Source of the DNA: Pseudonocardia sp. HH130629-09
GTDB taxonomy: Bacteria > Actinomycetota > Actinomycetes > Mycobacteriales > Pseudonocardiaceae
Reading direction: 5' to 3'
Length of the DNA: 64,000 bases
Assembly (NCBI RefSeq): GCF_001294645.1
Contig: NZ_CP011868.1
Location: forward strand, 5,146,001 to 5,210,000
The notes under the pieces were generated by a model. It worked only from the letters and a program-made list of their open reading frames with translations, did not search any database and was not told where the DNA came from. Position 1 is the stretch's first letter. Each line of letters opens with the position of its first letter. Positions 32,816 through 41,067 of the stretch are shown piece after piece. Both the position numbers and the translations under genes were made by a program.

Positions 32816-33655
32816 ATGAAGTCCTTCACCGGTCGTACCGCCGCGATCACCGGAGCCGGGTCCGGCATCGGGCGCGCGCTGGCCCGGCGCCTCGCGGGCG
32901 ACGGCTGCCACCTCGCCCTGGCCGACCGGGACGCCGCGGGCCTCGCCGAGACCTCCGCGCTCGCCGGGCCGCAGGTGCGGGTCACCACCGCCGAGCTCGA
33001 CGTCGCCGACGAGAAGGCCGTCTACGGCTGGGCCGACGCCGTCGTCGCCGACCACGGCGCGGTGCACATGATCGTGAACAACGCCGGCGTCGCACTGTCC
33101 GGGACCGTCGGGGGCCTGTCCCTCGAGGACTACCGCTGGATCATGGACATCAACTTCTGGGGCGTGGTCCACGGGACCAAGGCGTTCCTGCCGCACCTGG
33201 AGGCCGCCGGGGCGGGGCACGTCGTCAACCTGTCGAGCATCTTCGGCGTCGCCGCGCAGCCCCTGATGAGCGGCTACAACGCCAGCAAGTACGCGGTCCG
33301 CGGGTTCACCGAGTCGCTGCGCCAGGACCTCGAGCTCACCGGCTCCCCGGTGTCCGCGACCTGCGTGCACCCCGGCGGGATCCGCACCAACATCGCGAAG
33401 GCCGCTCGGGTCGACGACAGCGTCGCCACCGCCACCGGCAAGCCCGCCGCCGCGGCCACCGCGGAGTTCGAGCGGATGCTGAACACGACCCCCGACCGGG
33501 CCGCGAAGACCATCCTCGACGGCGTGCGACGCAACCAGCGCCGTGTCCTCATCGGACCGGACGCCTGGGCCATCGACTCCATGGTGCGGCTGCTGCCGAC
33601 CACCTACCAGCGGATCGTCACCGGGGCCGTGCGCTCGCGACGCGGAAAGGGCTGA
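32816..33655 (+). CDS. Short-chain dehydrogenase/reductase (classical SDR)
   Basis: 279 residues, ATG preceded by AGGAGGGGG. The cofactor motif is TGAGSGIGRAL at residues 12-22, DV at about residue 63, NNAGVALSG near 84, catalytic Ser in NLSSIFGVAAQ, and Y-x3-K in SGYNASKYAVRG near residue 155. Acidic Asp after the second strand (LALADRD) favours NAD(H). It oxidises or reduces an alcohol/ketone; substrate unknown. It is followed by a flavin oxidase gene 70 bp later on the same strand. Confidence 0.9.
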   Translation: MKSFTGRTAAITGAGSGIGRALARRLAGDGCHLALADRDAAGLAETSALAGPQVRVTTAELDVADEKAVYGWADAVVADHGAVHMIVNNAGVALSGTVGGLSLEDYRWIMDINFWGVVHGTKAFLPHLEAAGAGHVVNLSSIFGVAAQPLMSGYNASKYAVRGFTESLRQDLELTGSPVSATCVHPGGIRTNIAKAARVDDSVATATGKPAAAATAEFERMLNTTPDRAAKTILDGVRRNQRRVLIGPDAWAIDSMVRLLPTTYQRIVTGAVRSRRGKG

Positions 33656-33725
33656 TTCCCCGGTGGGCCCTGGCTAGGGTCGTAGGGCCGGGTGACCCCC
33701 GGCACACGACCCGAGGAGCCCGCCC

Positions 33726-35387
33726 ATGAGCCCCGAGCAGCCACCCCTCACCGCGTTCGGCCCGGACTTCCCCTTCCCCTACGACGACTGGCTGGCCCAC
33801 CCCGCCGGTCTCGGCCGGGTGCCACCGGACCGGTTGGGGTCCGAGGTCGTGGTCGTCGGGGCCGGGATCGCCGGGCTCGTCGCCGCCTACGAGCTGATGC
33901 GCATCGGGCTGCGGCCGGTCGTGTACGAGTCCTCGCACCTGGGTGGGCGGCTGCGCTCACAGCCCTTCGAGGGGGCCGACGGGATCGTCGCCGAGCTGGG
34001 CGGGATGCGCTTCCCCCGCTCCTCGACCGCGTTCCACCACTACGTGGACCTGCTCGGGCTGGAGACCGCGCCGTTCCCGAACCCGCTGACCGAGGCCGCC
34101 GGCAGCACGGTGATCGACCTGCACGGGCGGACGTACTACGGCCGGACCCTGGCCGACCTGCCGCCGTTCTTCACCGAGGTCGCCGACGCCTGGGCGAGCG
34201 CCCTGGAGGAGGGCGCGGGCTTCAGCGACCTGCAGCAGGCGATCCGCGAGCGCGACACCGCGCGCATCCGGGCGCTGTGGGCGGAGCTCGTCGAGGTGTG
34301 GGACGACCGCACCTTCTACGACTTCGTGTCCACGTCGAAGGCGTTCTCCGACCTGTCCTTCGCCCACCGCGAGGCGTTCGGCCAGGTCGGCTTCGGCACC
34401 GGTGGCTGGGACTCGGACTTCCCGAACTCGATGCTGGAGATCCTGCGGGTGGTGCTGACCGGCTGCGAGGACGACCAGCAGCTGGTCGTCGGCGGGGTGG
34501 AGCAGGTGCCGCAGGGACTGTGGACGCGCACCCCCGACGACCTGGTGCACTGGCCCGCCGGGACCAGCCTGTCGTCGCTGCACGGGGGCGGGACCCGCCC
34601 GGGCGTCGCCCGGCTGCACCGGCTCGACGCGGACACGATCCGCGTCACCGACGTCTACGGCGGCACCCGCGACGTGTCCGCGGTGCTCACCACCTGCCAG
34701 AGCTGGCTGCTGTCCACCCAGATCGACACCGACGAGTCGCTGTTCGGCCAGGACGTGTGGATGGCCCTGGACCGCACCCGCTACATGCAGTCGACCAAGA
34801 CGTTCGTGATGGTGGACCGGCCGTTCTGGCGGGACATCGACCCGTCGACCGGCCGCGAGGTCATGTCCACCACGCTGACCGACCGGCTCACCCGCAGCAC
34901 CTACCTGTTCGACAACGGACCGGGCCGGCCCGGGGTGATCTGCCTGTCCTACTCGTGGATGAGCGACTCGCTGAAGATGCTGCCGTACCCGGTGGAGAAG
35001 CGGGTCGAGCTGGCGCTGGGCGCGCTGCGGCGGATCTACCCGTCCGTCGACATCGGAGCGCACGTCATCGGCGACCCGATCACGGTGACCTGGGAGTCCG
35101 ACCCGCACAGCCTGGGTGCGTTCAAGGGCGCCCTGCCCGGCCACTACCGCTACAACCGTCGGATGTACTGCCACTTCGTCCAGGACGACCTGCCGGCGGC
35201 CGAGCGCGGGATCTTCATGGCGGGCGACGACGTGTCGTGGACCCCGGCCTGGGCGGAGGGTGCGGTGCAGACCGCGCTGAACGCGGTCTGGGGGATCGTC
35301 GCGCACCTGGGCGGGTCGACCCCGCCGGAGAACCCCGGCCCCGGGGACCGGTTCGCCGAGCTCGCGCCACCGACGCTGCCGGACTGA
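33726..35387 (+). CDS. Flavin-dependent amine oxidase (tryptophan 2-monooxygenase-like)
   Basis: 553 residues with GAGGAG before the ATG. The FAD dinucleotide-binding motif is VVVGAGIAGLVAAYELMRIG at about residues 42-61, followed by YESSHLGGRLRSQPF and ELGGMRFPRSSTAFHHYVDL, which mark the amine oxidase/IaaM group. The C-terminal FAD motif is RGIFMAGDDVSWTPAWAEGAVQTALNAVW. Members oxidise amines or L-amino acids, some to amides. There is no signal peptide. The substrate is not predictable; a role with the SDR upstream is possible. Confidence 0.85.
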   Translation: MSPEQPPLTAFGPDFPFPYDDWLAHPAGLGRVPPDRLGSEVVVVGAGIAGLVAAYELMRIGLRPVVYESSHLGGRLRSQPFEGADGIVAELGGMRFPRSSTAFHHYVDLLGLETAPFPNPLTEAAGSTVIDLHGRTYYGRTLADLPPFFTEVADAWASALEEGAGFSDLQQAIRERDTARIRALWAELVEVWDDRTFYDFVSTSKAFSDLSFAHREAFGQVGFGTGGWDSDFPNSMLEILRVVLTGCEDDQQLVVGGVEQVPQGLWTRTPDDLVHWPAGTSLSSLHGGGTRPGVARLHRLDADTIRVTDVYGGTRDVSAVLTTCQSWLLSTQIDTDESLFGQDVWMALDRTRYMQSTKTFVMVDRPFWRDIDPSTGREVMSTTLTDRLTRSTYLFDNGPGRPGVICLSYSWMSDSLKMLPYPVEKRVELALGALRRIYPSVDIGAHVIGDPITVTWESDPHSLGAFKGALPGHYRYNRRMYCHFVQDDLPAAERGIFMAGDDVSWTPAWAEGAVQTALNAVWGIVAHLGGSTPPENPGPGDRFAELAPPTLPD

Positions 35388-35505
35388 CGGACCTCGTCGG
35401 CCCGGGCGGCAGCGGCGCGCGCCGGACCGGCACGCGGGCGATGTCCTCGCCGTCGGCCAGCCGCATCGACGGGTACGGCCGCCCGCCGGCCTCGCCGAAC
35501 CCGGG

Positions 35506-36345
35506 TCACGGGCGCAGCACGACCAGCAACGCCGGGTGGTCGGTGGTGCGACGCAGGTCGATCACCCGGGCGTCGGCGGCCGAGGCCGCGGGGGTGACGA
35601 CGACGTGCTGCACACCGTCGTCGGCGGCCGGGACCGACCCCTCGGGCACGCAGGCCGCAAGGTCCGGGTCGCCCGCCGACCCCAGGTTCAGGTCGGCCCC
35701 GACGACGACCGGGCCCGCGTCGTCGCGGGCCCGCAGCCCGGCGACGACGATGCCGAACAGGTGGGCGCACTGGGCGCGGGTGACGGCCCGGTCGGTGTAG
35801 GCCAGGTGCGAGGTGCACACCCCGACCGGTCCGCCCGCGGTCGCCGTGTCCAGGCACAGCCAGGCGCGCTCCTCGGGGTCGCGCGGGTCCTGAACCGGGT
35901 GGATCCCCGCGCTCGCGACGGTCGACGGCGCGCGCGAGACCACGCCGATGCCGTACTCGTCTCCGTTCGCGCACCGGTAGGGCGACCCGGTGTCGCGGTC
36001 GCGGGCCGGCTGGAACGACGACGACGACGCCGCGCCCGGTGTGCTGCCGGCAAGGACCCGTTCGAGCTCGGCGACGTCGGCCCGGCAGACCTCGTTGAGG
36101 GTGACCGCGTCCGGCACCTCCCTCCGCAGGACCTCTGCGGCCGCGGCGACGGCCTGCCCGGTCCAGCAGCCGGCGATCCCGCTGTTGCACAGGTTCATCT
36201 GGATCACCGTCACCGTGGGTGGTTCCAGCGGAGCGGGCTCGCGGGCCGCGCCGGACGCGCAGGCGGCGAGGACCGGGAGCACCCCGGCGACGACGGCCGC
36301 GCGCCATCGGCGGGACCGTACGGGGGCGGAGCGGAGGTCGGGCAC
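35506..36345 (-). CDS. Exported endonuclease/exonuclease/phosphatase-family lipoprotein
   Basis: 279 residues from a GTG at 36345. The signal peptide ends in a lipobox (PVLAACASG). The mature domain has the DNase I-like fold motifs: TVIQMNLCNSGIAGC, DAVTLNEVCRADVAEL with the metal-binding Glu, THL-type TSHLAY, VVVGADLNLGSAGDPD and TTDHPALLVVL with the final Asp-His. It has extra Cys pairs, fitting an extracytoplasmic protein. It could cleave nucleic acids or phosphoesters outside the cell. Confidence 0.82.
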   Translation of the reverse strand: MPDLRSAPVRSRRWRAAVVAGVLPVLAACASGAAREPAPLEPPTVTVIQMNLCNSGIAGCWTGQAVAAAAEVLRREVPDAVTLNEVCRADVAELERVLAGSTPGAASSSSFQPARDRDTGSPYRCANGDEYGIGVVSRAPSTVASAGIHPVQDPRDPEERAWLCLDTATAGGPVGVCTSHLAYTDRAVTRAQCAHLFGIVVAGLRARDDAGPVVVGADLNLGSAGDPDLAACVPEGSVPAADDGVQHVVVTPAASAADARVIDLRRTTDHPALLVVLRP

Positions 36346-36513
36346 ACCGCCATGATCTACCGGAAGGCGGTCGCGCGCCCCCGGCGAACCCGTCCTCTTC
36401 CGGCTCCGCGGCAAGCCACGGGGCACCGGCGACGTCCGCCGTGCACGGGGAGAGGCTCGAGGGCGAGGTCGGCCGCCCACCACGACGGTGACGCGACGGT
36501 GCACGACGCGAGA

Positions 36514-36549
36514 AGGCCCCGACCGGGAGCCCGGTCGGGGCCTTCTCGC
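36514..36549 (-). terminator. Terminator following the tRNA-Arg fragment
   Basis: GAAGGCCCCGACCGGG and CCCGGTCGGGGCCTTC flank a 4-nt loop. It lies 4 bp after the 3' CCA end of the tRNA fragment (leftward), so it is probably the native terminator of the original tRNA gene. Confidence 0.75.
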
Positions 36550-36552
36550 GTG

Positions 36553-36599
36553 TGGTGCGCCCGAAGGGATTCGAACCCCTAACCTTCTGATCCGTAGTC
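36553..36599 (-). tRNA. 3' fragment of tRNA-Arg(ACG), probable att site
   Basis: Leftward, 47 nt match a tRNA 3' part: the last two bases of the 5' anticodon stem, loop CTACGGA with anticodon ACG, stem TCAGA, variable loop, T-arm AGGGGTTCGAATCCCTT, acceptor strand CGGGCGC, discriminator A and encoded CCA. Beyond 36599 the sequence no longer matches the expected 5' half (it should read AGATGC on the plus strand, and reads GGCGTG). Tyrosine recombinases of actinobacterial integrative elements use exactly such 3' tRNA segments as crossover sites, so this is most likely one end of an integrated element. The fragment itself cannot be a working tRNA. Confidence 0.85.
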
Positions 36600-36600
36600 G

Positions 36601-36949
36601 GCGTGACCACCTCGGCATGGCGGGGGATCGAGGTCGCGACCTGCACCACCGGCGCAGGACCGGGCAGGACAGGTACCGGTGCTGTGCAGTTCGTGGACCG
36701 ACTCGGGGACCGCCCAGGGCGGGCTGGACTCAGTACGAGTGGTGGGGCGGGTCACCCAAGACGACGTCCGCGCCCTCGTCGACCGGTGGGCGCAGGTCCC
36801 TCTGAGGAGTTCCCAGCCCCGGACGGTGCGCGCGCCCCGCCGGTGAGGGTGGCGCCCACAGCACCGGAGCACGCGCTCGCGACGCCGCGCCACCGGTGTC
36901 CGGGGGGGACGGGTAGCCCGCCGACGGAGGGCCCGCGTGATCACGAGGG
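36601..36949. other. Gap between the tRNA fragment and the isonitrile synthase gene
   Basis: About 350 bp where an integrase gene might be expected if this were the recombination-module end of the element. None is present. A short rightward frame (DDVRALVDRWAQVPLRSS) may be a decayed gene end, but I cannot assign it. Confidence 0.5.
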
Positions 36950-37981
36950 TCATCGTGTGCGAGTCCGGCCAGAGGCGACGTGGTCAGGTCGTCCCGCGCG
37001 GCTGACCAGACCGCCCGAACGCCGGGCCCGGTCGGCCCGCTGGAGCGACCAGGTCCCGTCCTGCCCGCGCACCGCGCACGAGTGCCATGGAGTCGTCCAG
37101 GCGTCGTCGGCCCGCACCAGGCGCACCCCCAGCTTCGACGCCCCGGCAGGATGGGGGTGGATCGACAGCCGCACGCCGTCGGGGAAGCGGTCGGCGATCA
37201 GCGCGCTCCACGCGTTGCTGCGGGCCACGACCCAGTAGGCGCGCTCCCGGGACCGGCGCTGCAGAGCCGCGCGGCTGCCCTCGTGACCGGCGGCGTCCTC
37301 GACGAGGAACCGCACGATTCCCAGGTAGAGCGCACGCTCGGAGGGGTCGGTGCGGCAACGCTGCCGCAGCTGCTCCACCGACGGGGCCCACAGCCGGTCC
37401 AGCAGCGCACGGCGCTCGTCGTGGCTGCGTCCGGGGTAGGCGTGGGAGAGATCGAAGAACTCGAACCCGGGCAGCCGCTCGGCGGCCGCGAGGGCGCGCA
37501 GGGCGGCACCGTAGTCGTCGACGTGCGGGTCGGGCACCCCGATGAGGTCGGCGAAGACGTGCCCGTCGGAGCAGACGAGGACCCGCGCACCCGGTTCGTG
37601 CACGGCGGCGATCTCGGCCCGGACCCGGTCCAGGTGGTGCAGCGACAGCCGCTCCCCGGCGTCGGGGAGCCTGCCGAGCACTTTGGCCGGGTTCGGGGAC
37701 TTGCAGGGGAATGCCGGCAGCACCAGGCGCAGCGGCGTCCCGGCCGCGACGGCGGCCCGGATCTGGGCGCGCTGCGGGTCGAACGCGGACCGCGGGGGCG
37801 CCGGCTCGTCGCGGGGGGCGCGCCGGTGGCGCAGCAGGATGTCGAGGACGTCCTCGACGACGGTGTCGAGGCGGGTCCGGTCGGCGACCGGGTCCGGGGC
37901 ACAGGTGATCAACGATTGTCCGATCGGCGGGCCGCCATGGGTGGCGACGGTGTGGTGGGCGTCGGTCGGGTCAGCGGGCAT
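36950..37981 (-). CDS. Isonitrile (isocyanide) synthase, PvcA/IsnA/DIT1 family
   Basis: 343 residues. The family signature LPAFPCKSPNPAKVLG is at residues 88-103 and CSDGHVFADLIGVPD at 137-151; further matches are FEFFDLSHAYPG and the C-terminal YPV-like segment SIHPHPAGASKLGVRLV. Members convert the amino group of tryptophan or tyrosine to an isonitrile, with ribulose-5-phosphate giving the carbon, leaving a carboxylate. The usual partner, a 2-oxoglutarate oxygenase (PvcB/IsnB) that decarboxylates the product, is absent; instead a P450 and an amidotransferase are in the operon. Its start overlaps the P450 end by 11 bp. Substrate amino acid is not predictable from sequence alone. Confidence 0.93.
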   Translation of the reverse strand: MPADPTDAHHTVATHGGPPIGQSLITCAPDPVADRTRLDTVVEDVLDILLRHRRAPRDEPAPPRSAFDPQRAQIRAAVAAGTPLRLVLPAFPCKSPNPAKVLGRLPDAGERLSLHHLDRVRAEIAAVHEPGARVLVCSDGHVFADLIGVPDPHVDDYGAALRALAAAERLPGFEFFDLSHAYPGRSHDERRALLDRLWAPSVEQLRQRCRTDPSERALYLGIVRFLVEDAAGHEGSRAALQRRSRERAYWVVARSNAWSALIADRFPDGVRLSIHPHPAGASKLGVRLVRADDAWTTPWHSCAVRGQDGTWSLQRADRARRSGGLVSRAGRPDHVASGRTRTR

Positions 37982-39215
37982 GCGCCGACGCGTCGTGGGT
38001 CACTCGCAGTGCGCGGACACCGCGGCCCAGCACGGCCGGGGTCCAGTCGAGTGCGGCGGGATCGGTGGCGAACCGCATGCCGGGCAGCCGGGCGAGCAGG
38101 GTGCCCAACGCGACCTGCAGCTCGACGCGGGCCAGTGCGGCACCGGGACAGAAGTGGATGCCGTGTCCGAACGCGAGGTGCGGGTTGGGCTCGCGGTCGA
38201 GCACCAGCTCATCGGCTCGGTCGAACCGGCGCGGGTCGCGGTTGGCCGCGCACAACGACACGATCACCGAGTCCCCGGCGGGGACCTCCCGGCCGTGCAG
38301 GTCGTCGGTCTCGGCGAGGAACCGCCAGGTGGTGAGCTCGAACGCGCTGTCGTAGCGGAGCAGTTCCTCCACCGCGCGCGGCAGCAGCGCCGGGTCGGCG
38401 GCGAGGCGGTCGAGCTCGTCGGGGCGGTGCAGCAGCGCGACCAGTGCGGTGGTGATCTGGTTGGTCACCGGCTCCTGCCCGGCGACCAGCAGCTGGAACA
38501 CCATCGAGTCGAGCTGCTCAGCGGTGAGGTCACCGGCGTCGCGGGCCGCGACGAGGCGGGTGAGCAGCCCGTCGCCGGGCAGGTCACGGACGCCGTCGAC
38601 GACGCGGGCGATGTAGTCCTGCAGCCCGTGCAGCAGCCCTTCGTAGTGGGCGCGGCGCGGGTCGGTCGGCCCGACCGGGGCGACGACGCCGCCCCACTCC
38701 CGCCGGAACCCCGACGCCAGCTCGTCGGGCAGCCCGATCGCGAGGGCCAGCGCGGCGAAGGGGAAGTGGGCGGCGAACCCGCCGACCAGGTCCACCGGCC
38801 CGTCGGTGGCCGTCAGGTCGTCGGCCAGCCGGTCGGCGATCTCCTGCAACCGGGGGCGCAGCTCCTCGGCTGCCCGTGGGGTGAAGGACTCGGTCACCAG
38901 CCGTCGCATGACGGTGTGCGTGGGTGGGTCCTGGTGCAGCAGGTGGACCTGCAGCTGGGAGTGCTGCGGTTCGGGCATGATCGACGCCCGGGCCCGCCAC
39001 CCGTCGTTGCCCAGGCGGTGGTCCTTACCCAGGCGCCGGTCGTTCAGAGTGGCGTGGGCGGCGTCGTAGCCGGTCACCAGCCAGGCGTGCACACCGGACG
39101 GGAACGCCACCCGGTGGACCGGGCAGCGCTCGCGCAGCTCGGCGTAGAGCGGGTAGGGGTCGCGCTTGTAGTCCGGTCCGACGAGCGGGACCGGCTCGGT
39201 CTCGGAGGCGGTCAT
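37971..39215 (-). CDS. Cytochrome P450 of the isonitrile cluster
   Basis: 414 residues. The heme loop is FGHGIHFCPGAALARVE (Cys near residue 350), the K-helix ExxR is EELLRY and the PERF-like region FDRADELVLDR. The I-helix reads LVAGQEPVTNQIT, so the usual acid-alcohol pair is replaced by Glu-Pro, a change seen in some P450s with unusual oxygen chemistry. It belongs to the type used in actinomycete secondary metabolism. Given the neighbours it may couple or hydroxylate an aromatic isonitrile, for example joining two tyrosine-derived units. No ferredoxin is in the cluster; the redox pair at 3951-5450 or others would have to serve. Confidence 0.92.
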   Translation of the reverse strand: MTASETEPVPLVGPDYKRDPYPLYAELRERCPVHRVAFPSGVHAWLVTGYDAAHATLNDRRLGKDHRLGNDGWRARASIMPEPQHSQLQVHLLHQDPPTHTVMRRLVTESFTPRAAEELRPRLQEIADRLADDLTATDGPVDLVGGFAAHFPFAALALAIGLPDELASGFRREWGGVVAPVGPTDPRRAHYEGLLHGLQDYIARVVDGVRDLPGDGLLTRLVAARDAGDLTAEQLDSMVFQLLVAGQEPVTNQITTALVALLHRPDELDRLAADPALLPRAVEELLRYDSAFELTTWRFLAETDDLHGREVPAGDSVIVSLCAANRDPRRFDRADELVLDREPNPHLAFGHGIHFCPGAALARVELQVALGTLLARLPGMRFATDPAALDWTPAVLGRGVRALRVTHDASAHAR

Positions 39216-39225
39216 CGGTGTCCTC

Positions 39226-41067
39226 TCAGATCCGCAGCTCGGGACGGGCGACGTCGAGCCACAGGGCGAGGTCGACGACCCGCTCCAGGCGCAGCCGGGT
39301 GCCCCAGTCGAGCCCCTCGGCGGGCGCGTCGAGCAGCGGGTCGATGCGGGTGCGGTCGACGACGTCGGTGACGCCGTCCACGGTCAGGGCGTCGCGGGCC
39401 AGCTCCTGCAGCCCGGTGGTGTAGCCGGGGTCGTGGGTGGCCGGGTAGTGGTTCTTGGCCCGCCACAGCACCGACTCGGGCAGGTGCTTCGCCCCGGCGG
39501 CGCGCAGCAGCGACTTCTCCCGTCCGTCACGGGTCTGTTCGCTCCACGGGACCGAGAACGCGTACTCGACGAGGCGGTGGTCGCAGTAGGGCACGCGGAC
39601 CTCCAGCCCGTGCGCCATCGACAGCCGGTCCTTGCGGTGCAGGAGCTGGCGCACCCAGCGGGTCAGCGACATGTGCTGCAGCTCCCGGGAGCGGTGCTGG
39701 GCGGGCGACTCGTCGTCGTGGTGCGGGACGGCGGCCAGCGCGTCGGCGTAGGTGTCGGCGCGGAACTCGGTGATCCGCATGGCGGCGGCCAGGTCGGGGT
39801 GCAGCGGGACGGCGGCGTCGTCGCCGGTGACCAGCAGCCACGGGAACGTCGCCGCGGCCCGCGGTCGCTCGGCGTGGAACCAGGGGTAGCCGCCGAACAC
39901 CTCGTCGGCGGCCTCCCCGGACAGCGCGACCGTCGAGTGCTCGCGGATCCGGCCGAACAGCAGGTAGAGCGAGGTGTCCATGTCACCGACACCGATCGGT
40001 GAGTCCCGGGCCGCGACGACGGCGCGCCGATGTTCCAAGTCGAGCAGCGCCGCCGGGTCGAGCACGGTAACCGAGTGGTCGGTGCCGATGTGCGCCCCGG
40101 CCTCGGCCGCGTAGGGGGTGTCGTGCCCGGTACGCAGCACGTCGCCGGTGAACTCCCGCGCCTGGTCGGCGTAGTCGACCGCGTAGGAGCGCAGGACCGC
40201 GTCGGGTCCGCGACGGTCGCGCAGCTCCGCGGCGGCGAACGCGGTCACCACCGAGGAGTCCAGCCCGCCCGAGAGCAGGCTGCAGATCTCGACGTCGGCC
40301 TCCAGCCGGGACCGGGCGGCCCGCTCGACGAGCGCGGCGACGCGCTCGGCCGTCGCCTCGGAGGTGTCGGTGTGCTCGTGGAGCTCCAGCTGCCAGTAGC
40401 GGCCCGTGCGCACGCCGTCGGTGTCGGCGACCAGCCAGCCGCCCGGCTCCACCTCGTGCACGTCGGCGTAGACGCCGGGCCAGGTCGAGAACAGCAGCGA
40501 GTAGCCCTCGCGCAGGCTCTCGACGTCGGCGACCGGGTCGATGCCGGGGTGGGCGAACAGCGCCTTGGGCTCGGAGCCGAACGCGACGCCGCCGGTCGGG
40601 GTGCGCGCCCAGTACAGCGGTTTGACGCCGAGCCGGTCGCGGCCCAGCACGAGCCGCCCGGTCGGCTGGTCCCACACCGCGAAGGCGAACATCCCCTCCA
40701 GCCGGTCGAGCGCCGCGATACCCCACTCGCGGTAGGCGGCGAGGACGACCTCGGTGTCGCTGCGGGTGTCGAACCGGTGGCCGCGCGAGCGGAGCTCGGC
40801 GCGCAGCTCGTGGTGGTTGTAGACCTCGCCGGAGTAGGACAGGACGGTGCGGGTCCCCTCACTGCCGGCGAGCATCGGCTGGACCCCACCGTCGAGGTCG
40901 ATCACGGCCAGGCGGCGGTGCCCGAGCGCGGCGCGCTCGTCGTGCCAGACCCCGCCGGCGTCGGGCCCGCGGGGGATCTGGGTCGCGGTCATGGCCTCGG
41001 CGACCGCCCGCAGCGCCGCCGGGTCGGCGACGGGGACGGGCTCGGCCAGGCCGGCGATGCCACACAT
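39226..41067 (-). CDS. Asparagine-synthetase-like glutamine amidotransferase
   Basis: 613 residues; the ATG at 41067 overlaps the MFS stop codon. Cys2 (MCGIAG) is the N-terminal nucleophile of the glutaminase domain, with RRLAVIDL, GEVYNHHELR and RSDTEVVLAAY marking its pocket. The synthetase domain has the ATP loop SLLSGGLDSSVV (residues 263-274), then SGEAADEVFGGYPWF and RWVRQLLHRKDRLSMAHGLEVRVPYCDHRLVEYA. Both half-reactions look intact. In secondary metabolism such enzymes turn a carboxylate into a carboxamide. Here the natural candidate is the carboxylate left by the isonitrile synthase. A plain asparagine synthetase cannot be excluded. Confidence 0.9.
   Translation of the reverse strand: MCGIAGLAEPVPVADPAALRAVAEAMTATQIPRGPDAGGVWHDERAALGHRRLAVIDLDGGVQPMLAGSEGTRTVLSYSGEVYNHHELRAELRSRGHRFDTRSDTEVVLAAYREWGIAALDRLEGMFAFAVWDQPTGRLVLGRDRLGVKPLYWARTPTGGVAFGSEPKALFAHPGIDPVADVESLREGYSLLFSTWPGVYADVHEVEPGGWLVADTDGVRTGRYWQLELHEHTDTSEATAERVAALVERAARSRLEADVEICSLLSGGLDSSVVTAFAAAELRDRRGPDAVLRSYAVDYADQAREFTGDVLRTGHDTPYAAEAGAHIGTDHSVTVLDPAALLDLEHRRAVVAARDSPIGVGDMDTSLYLLFGRIREHSTVALSGEAADEVFGGYPWFHAERPRAAATFPWLLVTGDDAAVPLHPDLAAAMRITEFRADTYADALAAVPHHDDESPAQHRSRELQHMSLTRWVRQLLHRKDRLSMAHGLEVRVPYCDHRLVEYAFSVPWSEQTRDGREKSLLRAAGAKHLPESVLWRAKNHYPATHDPGYTTGLQELARDALTVDGVTDVVDRTRIDPLLDAPAEGLDWGTRLRLERVVDLALWLDVARPELRI

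Noticed and set aside
36601..36949. Integrase gene next to the tRNA fragment
   Set aside because: Read in all frames; no tyrosine recombinase motif or frame of adequate length is present.
36603..37238. Rightward frame overlapping the isonitrile synthase gene end
   Set aside because: Arg/Gly-rich with no family similarity and antisense to a well-recognised gene; only a short tail looks protein-like.
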